Below the pieces are notes generated by a model that was given only the letters and a program-made list of their open reading frames with translations, was not told where the DNA came from and made no database searches. Positions 55,763-64,000 of a stretch of 64,000 nucleotides of DNA are shown here, in pieces (within the stretch, counting starts at the first letter, position 1; every line of letters begins with the position of its first letter). The position numbers and the translations under genes are program-made. The DNA lies in the NCBI GenBank assembly GCA_024349245.1, contig JALDNG010000022.1, positions 3,117,501 through 3,181,500 on the forward strand. Direction: 5' to 3'. This DNA comes from Neodontobutis hainanensis. Its lineage: Eukaryota > Chordata > Actinopteri > Gobiiformes > Odontobutidae.

Positions 55763-58700
55763 TTTGAGCAGGATTGAAGCTGATTGAGTGTGACGACGGT
55801 AGAGTGTTCAGTTTAACAGTTTAACATCCACTGGACACATGCCTTATATCCTGTAACAGCTGTGGAGAAAAGGTGCTGCTTGTTCTTTATGAGGAACCTC
55901 AACAAGAACAAATGTTACATCATTTGCCTTGACATGCCTCACATGACAGGCACAATTATGTAACACACGGAGCTCGTTTTGCCTGTCTTTGTCATATCAT
56001 CTTAAGCAAACCTGTTTAGGACACCATCTGGACCAGCTGCCTGCCTCAATTCACCTTTTCTCAGCTTTCAGTGGATAAGTGGACTGTCAAGCTGGGCCGC
56101 AGAAGAGTCAACAAATCCAGAGGAAGCTTTGGCGGAGGCAGGGGCTGTGGACTATAATATCTTACAATTAAAAAACTTTTTTACAGCATGACATGTTCCA
56201 GAGACAATGAAATGTTGAGTACAATACTACTGTTTTTTGAATATAGTAAAGTCTACATTATTGTCTTTGGGATGTGCAAGGTTCACATTAGTTTCTTTTG
56301 ACAAGGCAGTATGATGTTTGGTGGTACTAAGTGTAGCGTTCATTTGAGCTGGTTTCCAGGTGATTTATGGCAATTTGCATTGTACCTCATTAGCATGCTA
56401 CATTAAACAAAACCATCTGCTATACAAATGCACAGCATGTACTCAGATCATTACTTCCAGCTCACTGAAGACATTTTCTTTACCAGTTATTATATTGTAT
56501 TTGTGTAATCTAAATTGTTACTTCTCCACAATGTTTTGAATGTTTATTTAAAAAATTCTTTAAAAAAAAGAGGATATTTGCTGTTGTTTTAGCTTCAGAG
56601 TAAGTAAGAGCACAGACTGCAGTCATTGTCCAAATGTAGTCATTTTACTTAAGAATTGATTTCACTAATGTCAAAGAAAGATTACAGTATGGATTCCAGA
56701 AAGTACACCCTGCATTTTGGAGATCTAATGTTGCAGCCTTCTTCCACCACAAGGTGACAGAAATGAGCAGCAGTGTTTTTAACCATTGCAGCAAATAATA
56801 CAGCATCAGCACATGGCCTGAAGGCTTAATTGGGTGCAATTGTTTAATTGTTTAAGAAAAAGCAAGCCCAATTTAGCAAAAAACTAAAAATTTAAATAAA
56901 AATCCGTCTATACTGAGCATCCAAACTCCTTTAAGGAAGTAAAAAAACTCACAGAATCTTCAGCAGGGATTTCAGTGTTTAGAACACAGCCTGCCTCTGC
57001 TTCATCCGGTTTGCCATGTCAGATCTAAACAGTCCACCACATATCATCTTGAGTTAGCTTTAATGACTATATTAACCACACCCTTTGTCATCTATAATAT
57101 CTAGTTACAACAGCATTAGCAGCATAACGTGATAACTTGTGTAGGCTGTCAACATCAACTTGCTCATCTATTTGGCAAGAAAAATCTCATTCCTCACATT
57201 CCACGTTCAGCTGCCCTGCTTTGTTGTTCTCAGCTCTCTGGAAATATCTGATAAATTGAAGGCTAACAGCTGAACTAGTCCTTCGTGTGTATTGCAGACG
57301 TTTTTGGAGTTCATGGTGCAAAATTTGACCCAAAAACAATTACAACAAAAAACACAAAACAAATAAGATTAAATATAGAGAATGTAATTTAAAAAGAGAA
57401 TGTCATGTTTTTAAATGCTTTTATGTGAGACAGCATGACAAAAAGAACATCGAGTTCCTCATGTAACTTTTATAATAATAGAAACTGGAATAATAGTAAG
57501 GTGGAAGTGATTGTCTTTAATAACCAGACATGCTAGTTTCCCACAATGCATCTGTATGGCTGGGACACCTGTCCTCATTGACCCTTGACCCCAGCTGGAG
57601 CTCTGTTGTGTGGATACACGAGATGCTGTTTTGCTTATGTATGGTGCGCACTTACACACAGGCGCACAGACAGACATGCACCTAATCATATTACCTGCAA
57701 TAATGTAATATAGAAAAAGACAGGTGCTTTTACTGATTAAACATGAAATCTGTCTGTGTGCAGCTGGAACCATGGAGGTTTCTTTGTTTCTCCTCCAAAC
57801 AGTATTAAAAGGCGTCGCCATTTGTTTGATGCACATTACATGTGTCTGTGCGTGTTTGTTTTCCATTCAACGTATTTGTGTGCAAATAAAGAGCCTATGG
57901 AAAGCTGAAGGCTTGGGGCTGTTATCTGTCCATGTGAATGTTTGCTGTTATAACATTCAGAGAAATTAATTATATATAGTCTGGTCTGTTTATTGTTGTT
58001 TCCTTTACATGAACACAGAACAAAATAAAATTATTGACTTACAGGGTCAACTCCGAGATCAACATGGCAAGTTTCGTAAACCTCTTAAAAGACCACTACA
58101 AATCCCTTTCTTTTTTAGAGGATTATAAGGCTATCACTGATCTCCACACTAAGAAAAAAGTGGACCTTATACAGTCTAAAGTTAAATGTTTTTTTCTAAA
58201 TGAGCTTTAGAAAAAAATCAGAAAAAGAGAAAAAACACTACAGCAGCATGACTCACAAGTATATGCAGTTTATGATACTATTATGCTGGCTAGCCTTCTC
58301 TTCTGAGGCTAGAGTGGAGGACAGAAATCAGTCCATGTGTAAAGTGGCAGATGTTCTAGTCCATCTTTAGAGAGACATCTAATCAGTCCCTCAAGCCTTC
58401 TGCAGTGAGCCATAAAATGCAAATGTGTGCCACTCTGATACCAACATCATTCAACCTCAAAGAATAATAACAATCATAGACCAGAAGCTCCTTGTAGTTG
58501 ATTGGAAACAATAACAGTGGCTTCATATGGAAAGTTCAGTAGGTGTGACACCCAAAGCCCAGTTGAGATACAAGATAAACTTGTCCAAAGACCTCATGTC
58601 AGTTTGTATGTAAGCCCCGATCTGATGTGGATGTAACATCGTTAGCGTCACCTCTGCTTTTGTTTGTGTGTGCATCTGTGGGAGTGAGATGACTGTTTGC

Positions 58701-59639
58701 AGAAGCTTTATCAGTCAGCAACACAAAGAGCTATTCAGGGCCCGGGGAGACACAACAAAAGGACAATTTACTGCAACAAAGACACCTTCGTTCTACATGC
58801 CATGCCGGATGAAACCCTGAACAAACCCTACCACGGCCATCATCTGCGATTAAAACCAACTACTGCCATGAAACTATAACCTCAGGTAGAAGTCTTGTAT
58901 TATAGAAGTATGTGTAGTATCTACAAGGAATAAAGCCACAGTAGGTAAAATAAGGAGGGTATTTGGATTAATATATGAAATATTAGGATAAATTGCTCAT
59001 TTATACTGCTATTACACAGTACATAATAGAGATCTGGTATTATATGGGCCTACCATATACAGCTTGTTTGCTTATAAGATGTTCTCTGCAGATCAGAAAC
59101 TTACTGAGGAGATTAAGATATTGTCTAGTTCAGGGTTTGGCTGAATATATTTAATGACTAAATACCTCTTACTTAGATATATTTTTATGGCAATATTATA
59201 CCTATAAATAATCTTCCTTCCTGACTGATTAAATGAGATTATAACATGGCACCGCCCCCAAAGAGTCTGCCCTGTTGATCGATAGGTCTGTCAAACAGGA
59301 TGAGCTGATCAATGGCCCAGCCCTTTAAGTGCACACACAGACGTGGACTCAGCCCTCGGTCAAACACACTCATCAAGCACACAAAAGATAATGTAGATTA
59401 CCTGTTGCTATGACAACTGAAGCTGCAAGGTAACAGTCATCTGCTCTGACAGAGGTCTCAATAGAGCCAGATTTGTCCAACAGGCTGACATTTGATATTG
59501 AGTTGTCCAGGTGCTTTTCCAATAACCATTAACATTATGAGTGTATAAAGAGGTCATAGCAAATGGTCTGGTACGGTGTTCATTTAGAATCATTCAGAAA
59601 ACCACTGTATGGAAATTTTTGTGAAGACAGGCTCTGTAT
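55763..59639. other. Intergenic DNA
   Basis: No gene was recognised. It includes a 48-codon orphan open frame at 58064-58210, listed separately. Confidence 0.45.
58064..58210 (+). CDS. Orphan 48-codon open frame, doubtful
   Basis: MASFVNLLKDHYKSLSFLED to FFLNEL, stop TAG. The composition looks protein-like, and an acceptor-like TTGACTTACAG lies 20 bp upstream. I recognise no family. It is most likely a transposon-derived scrap or chance. Confidence 0.12.
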   Translation: MASFVNLLKDHYKSLSFLEDYKAITDLHTKKKVDLIQSKVKCFFLNEL

Positions 59640-59890
59640 TGGGGCTGCAAGGATATTAGAAAAACCTAGAATATAGAATATATAATACAAGGCTCTGGAA
59701 TTAACTTTCACTTATCAAAGCTGGAGCTAAATCAATATTAATGACTAAACCAGGACTAAACTGTAAATAAATCTAGAAATGAACCGGACAAGTACTTTTT
59801 TATTTGGTCGCACCAGTTTTTTTAGACAATGATTTTTACAGGCAAAAAGTAAATGTCCATAACAAGTGTGACCATACCGTTACTTTTATC
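59640..59890. mobile_element. Degraded hAT-like MITE remnant
   Basis: GGGGCTGCAAGGATATTAGA and ACAGGCAAAAAGTAAATGTC correspond to GGGCTACACAATATTAG and ACAGGAAAAAAGCAAATATC of the copy at 43255-43539, in the same order. The interior has ACTAAACCAGGACTAAAC. Confidence 0.5.
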
Positions 59891-62099
59891 CAAGTAATTC
59901 AACTGACTATATTAGGCCGTCCTTTTACATACTTCCTCTACGTAATGTGTATGAAATGTACTTCAAAATACAAATAAGTTAAAATATATGACATTATACA
60001 GGCAAATTAATTAACACACATTCACACCTGGGGCAGACAGAGAGGGGGGCAGCCATACATAAGGCGCTCACAGCCTTCTCCGACCACCACTAAACTCACT
60101 TCTACAATCACACACGGTCATACACCAGAGCTGTGGCATCGGAAGCAAAACAAATTTACAAATGTAAAGAGGTAATAACTTAATGGAGCAAGCCAAATCA
60201 AAGTGCCGCTTTGATAAATATGCCTCATTCTGCGTGTCAGGGCAGCTTGAAGTCAGAGAATGTACCCCTCTCCACTAGTCACCCCCACCCACCCTGGATG
60301 ACCCCCTCCCCCAGTCATCATCATCAGACACCAGCAGCTGGCAGCCTGCCCCATTTAGCTCCCTGCAGCACTTACAGGGCCCCGGCTAATCACTGGCGCT
60401 CTGCACCAACCGTGGCCACCACACCTGCCCCCTCATATGGCCCATCTGGGACCATATGATAGAGAAAGCTGGGGGGTGTCCTTTTACTTCCCAAAGCTGC
60501 CTAAAGTACAGTGAAATCAGGACATCTGGGACTACAGCCATTTTCTGCCATTGATTACTGTCATATTATTAAAGCTAATGGAATTCCAGAAATGAACAAT
60601 GATTGAAAATGGATTATTAAGAAATGGCAAAGGTTGAGGACTGTTTGCACACATTTGCAAATCTCATTGTGCCCATATAAATCACTAACAATGAAAAAGA
60701 TACTCAAGCATACAATAAAACAAAAATGCTTTTTGCTTCTGATTGTAAACTAGTAATGTAAAGGTGACAGTGCAGGGTGGAAAGCTGTGCACAGTTTGTG
60801 CTGAGAGAAGCCATCATCATTAGTGCAGAGCAGATGGTAGGTTGATCTTGCACATTGCTCTGCTCCCGTAGTATCTGTCTTCCTCATTTTGTTAAAAAAT
60901 TGCCCTGAGCTCTAATTTTACCTGGGTGTTAGGTACAAACAAGAAAATGATGTGTTGCTTATTGGCATTGGACCATGTCTTGACAGAATCCTCTTTTGCA
61001 GTATCTGAGAATGTATGATCACCTTGTACATGCATTAGCCAAAACTCTCCTAAGTCCTCACTTACACACACTCACACTCGGACACACTCTCTGGTGCTGC
61101 TGGATACCATTTATGAGGCAGATTATGGAGCTGGGCTGAGTTCAGAACAGCCGCTGAATATTTATCTCCTTTGACATGCGCTGACATAGAAAACTATATT
61201 TAGCTCCAGGCGTCCGTGCGTAAAGTGACGCCGGAGCAGATGCATACAAACTGACAGTGGACTGAATACAGATAGTCACACAAGTTATAGAGAAGTCAAA
61301 AAATGGCATTAAGGAAACCGATTTAATCATTTATTAATATTAGACCATAATTAAAGTATTTTTTCTTGATATGTCAGTCCGACAGCTGTAGCCTATACAT
61401 ATATAATATAAGAAATATATAAGAAAAAATTTGATACAAAAATACTGTAGACCCTAATGGTTTTTTCATATTTAGGAGTGTAGCCTAAACAGTAAAACGC
61501 TGACCCAAATGTGACCTTAGAGTTGTCAATCACAGAAACCACAAAACGATTTGTCAGTATACCCAGTCATGCGTTAGGCAGCAGTAAAAGTCACTGTTAT
61601 TATTTATACTAGAATTGCCTACCCTAGCTTTAAAGGACATTGCTTATAATATCTTTAATACATTCATTACTACAATGTATTTTGTTTTATTACTCTTTTA
61701 TTTTTATCATAGAATAGATTATGCAAACCACAAATGTTTGTGTAATTTATGTTGTTTATGTTTTTGTTTATGTCAACCTTAGAATTTTGCAGAGTTCTTT
61801 GAAAATTGCCATATCAAAAGGTTTTACCACTAGTCTATTACTAGCTACTATTAGCAATAACAAAACTGCTATTGGGCTGGTACTACAAACCAATGACATT
61901 ACTATAAATAAATGACATACGCCTGTATTGTGGCTAATTGCCATACCACACTAGGTCATAATAGTCCTAATTGGCTTGTAGGAAGTGTTGACATGGCACC
62001 CTAAACAGGAAGCACGCTAAGAGATATTTGTTTGATTTGAATACATTGGTGGAAAACTGGTGCCAATGTGGGCTTGGTCCCGGGGGTTAAAGAGGGAGG
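59891..62099. other. Intergenic DNA upstream of cpeb2
   Basis: A GC-rich patch at 60200-60480 and a moderate one at 61130-61250 are candidate conserved elements by composition only. No gene was recognised. Confidence 0.4.
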
Positions 62100-62613
62100 A
62101 GGCCTTCTGCACTTTATGAATAATGAAAGCATGACGTAAACAATGCGGTCCTCTTTGCAGCTCGAGCTTGAGGCGCGCGCACCGAGGCGTGATGCGGTCA
62201 TGACGTAGACGGCATCGAGGAGCTTTAATCCTGTGCCGCAGCAGCGCAGCCGGGAGGTAACAGAGGAGGGGGTAGCACGGCCGGACCAGACACAAATGGA
62301 GCTCAGAAGCTAGGCTATAGACTGCTACCAGGCCCGAACCACTCGGACTTTAGATAGAGCGGCATACATTTCACCGAGTAAAAAATAAACGACGACTAAA
62401 ACGAGCCGTGTGTTAGCTTAGGCCAGACCCCCTCCTCTCTGCCTACAGACTATTCACAGACGAGCTCTGTCAAAGAGGTTTCAAAACGCTGCTCGAAATA
62501 TAGTCACGGACGTATTCAGCGTTTATATCGACTGAAGGAACAGTCGTTTTTCCCCGGTTCGCCCTTCAGAAGCGTCTCCGCTGTCTCTGTCAGCTGCTGC
62601 GCATCAGCAAAAC
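62100..62613 (+). promoter_or_regulatory. cpeb2: cpeb2 promoter and 5' UTR, GC-rich
   Basis: GC and CpG content rises sharply from about 62150, with runs such as GGCGCGCGCACC, and stays high through exon 1, like a CpG-island promoter. Two CRE-like TGACGTA motifs stand at 62132 and 62201. No TATA box is obvious. The transcription start is not defined. Confidence 0.55.
62132..62208 (+). promoter_or_regulatory. Two CRE-like TGACGTA motifs
   Basis: ATGACGTAAA at 62131-62140 and ATGACGTAGA at 62200-62209 share eight bases (ATGACGTA), 69 bp apart, in the same orientation inside the inferred cpeb2 promoter. The CREB/ATF consensus is TGACGTCA, so these are seven-base variants. Function is inferred. 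Confidence 0.3.
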
Positions 62614-63447
62614 ATGCAGGATGAGCCTGTGTGGGTGACAAGCACGCACTTAACCCCGTCCACCGAGGAAAAGGACCGCGACAACAGCACTAAAACCACC
62701 GAGAAACGACCGGGACACAGAGACAGTCAGCTGTGCGCGTTCACGTCGGTGTATAACCTTCTAAACCAAAGGACTACTTTCATCGAGCCTTTTTTCAAGA
62801 CGCTTTCTATCAGTGACCTTCAGCACAGTCATAAAACCCAACAGTGTCAGCAGCCTGACCACCCACAGAAAGAGACTGAAACCTATTATAGTGATTCTTC
62901 CCTGGAAGAGACAGAAGCTGATGCTGCGTCGCCATCGCCCACTTCCGTAGAAGCGTTCCAAATGGACTCCCCCATCGTCCACCATAACGGCAATGGTAGC
63001 AGCACCGCCAACATGTTATCCGGGGCTCTCGGAGCCGCTTTTCCCAATGTCCCCACCCAGGAGATGCAGAGCGCCAGCGGGGGGTCCACCTCACCTTCCC
63101 TTCCTGGTTTCGGCACCCCGTGGTCGGTCCAAACCAACTCCTCTCCCCCTCCCGCACCCATCAATCCCATCCACCCCATTAACCAGATGCCCAGCACAGA
63201 CTCGGACTCGAACAGCTTCTACCCCGGTATCCCCTCCTCCATCAACCCAGCCTTCTTCCAGAGTTTCTCGCCGGTGTCAGCTAATCCGTGCGCCGGGATT
63301 AACGTGCAGGGCTTCAGCGGTCCTTTCTCGCCGCAGATGAACGTCCCCCAGCAGCAGCCACAGAGCCGCAGGTCCCCGGTCAGCCCCCAGATGCACCCCC
63401 AGCAGGGAGCCTTCCTCCAGCAGAGGAACAACTACAACCAGCACCAG
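62614..63447 (+). CDS. cpeb2: cpeb2, cytoplasmic polyadenylation element-binding protein 2 (first coding exon)
   Basis: CPEB2 binds U-rich elements in mRNA 3' UTRs and controls translation in the cytoplasm. This exon encodes 278 residues of the disordered N-terminal half. The diagnostic part is near its end: DSNSFYPGIPSSINPAFFQS at residues 198-217, then NVPQQQPQSRRSPVSPQ and AFLQQRNNYNQHQ. These align with human CPEB2 in the same order and the corresponding region of CPEB4 differs. A GTGAGC donor follows Gln278 in phase 0; in human the protein continues PLLKQSPW, expected in the next exon outside the window. The two RRMs and the zinc-binding domain are therefore not seen. The ATG (AAAACATGC, A at -3) is the best start; an upstream alternative exon for a longer isoform cannot be excluded. 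Ser/Pro/Gln-rich low complexity is normal for the family. Confidence 0.93.
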
Positions 63448-64000
63448 GTGAGCAGTCGTCACATGCAGGTTACACATACGACCGCCATTACCTCCTTCAC
63501 TTCCGGTTAGTGTCTCTGCCCACATAATGACCATCGATCTGCTTCAAGGAGCCTCCACTAGAAAGTCCTTAGGCTAAGCAGCATCTTGTGACATACAGTA
63601 GCATAGATTAAACCTAGCCTTCTATACATTTGACAGTAGTGTTAAACAAGTCACTATTGACTACAGGGGCATGTTCTGACATGTTCAGTCAGGAGTAGAC
63701 TATCCCAACCAATAATTTTGTATTAAAACTGTATGCCTACTTATGTCCAACTGTCAAACCATCATAGACCAAATGCAGTTCTCCCAACAAAGTATCATAA
63801 TGAATAGGGATAGTTTTTCTATTACACGTGATATACTATTACTGGTGAATGTAAGTCGCTTTGGATAAAAGCGACTGCTAAATGACTAATTGTAAATGTA
63901 AATGTAAATAATATGGACAAATTCAATAGTAAGGTGAGCACTAGAAGAACATTTTCAAGTGTAATAACATATCTAACATTAAGAGAAAAAGAAGGCAAGA
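63448..64000. other. cpeb2: Start of cpeb2 intron 1
   Basis: It begins GTGAGCAGTC. The exon reading frame stays open by chance for another 20 codons. It includes a SINE tail fragment at 63846-63910. Confidence 0.8.
63846..63910 (+). mobile_element. SINE 3' tail fragment
   Basis: GTAAGTCGCTTTGGATAAAA and GCGACTGCTAAATGACTAAT, then repeated GTAAAT, match the tails of the two full SINEs. The tRNA-like head is absent, as for a 5'-truncated insertion. Confidence 0.75.

Noticed and set aside
63448..63510. Continuation of the cpeb2 frame beyond residue 278
   Set aside because: It follows a strong GTGAGC donor exactly where CPEB2 homology stops, so it is intron.
1..64000. CRISPR array, bacterial operon, viral insertion or rRNA genes
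   Set aside because: None seen. The spliced vertebrate genes and fish transposons make the first two implausible, and all direct repeats found are minisatellite, microsatellite or transposon sequence.

Overview
This window is nuclear DNA from a ray-finned (teleost) fish. The reasons are spliced vertebrate genes with small exons and GT/AG introns, coding sequence very close to the human orthologues, and the typical debris of a fish genome: a Tc1 element, L2-like LINE remnants, hAT-type MITEs and tRNA-derived SINEs ending in the 'GTAAGTCGCTTTGGATAAAA' type of tail. Gene names come from recognising the protein families; no search was run.

Three genes are present. (1) prdm5, minus strand: 13 coding exons between 24511 and 10419 encode the PR domain and zinc fingers 1-12. 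Every reading phase joins correctly. The last four fingers (expected in three more exons) must lie left of base 1, so 1-10418 is intron 13. (2) ndnf, minus strand, complete: coding exons 39029-38836, 38374-38250 and 36889-35496 give a 570-residue secreted protein. A probable non-coding first exon and CCAAT promoter lie at 45800-46170. (3) cpeb2, plus strand: the first coding exon is 62614-63447, ends at a GTGAGC donor, and follows a GC-rich promoter region. The other exons lie beyond the right edge.

Layout. 1-24.8 kb is prdm5 and its promoter. Its introns hold a 27-bp minisatellite with nested higher-order repeats (2110-3020), an L2-like LINE piece with an inverted duplication (3985-4862), and a nest of transposons around an AT palindrome (15.04-16.26 kb). 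24.8-35.5 kb is intergenic, with a dead Tc1 element, an adjoining hAT-like element and a local duplication. 35.5-46.2 kb is ndnf. 46.2-62.1 kb is the ndnf-cpeb2 intergenic region. It holds several MITEs, a SINE, a duplicated segment, and four CTCF-consensus-like motifs arranged as three minus then one plus between 51.5 and 55.4 kb. 62.1-64 kb is the 5' end of cpeb2.

The three genes do not form a pathway: a chromatin/transcription regulator, a secreted neurotrophic factor and a translational regulator. prdm5 and ndnf are neighbours in the same orientation in human too (4q27), while human CPEB2 is on 4p15. No CRISPR array, operon, functional rRNA or tRNA gene was found, and I do not see an obviously new biological system. 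The most checkable new ideas are the divergent CTCF-like cluster, the nested minisatellite and the inverted duplication inside the LINE.
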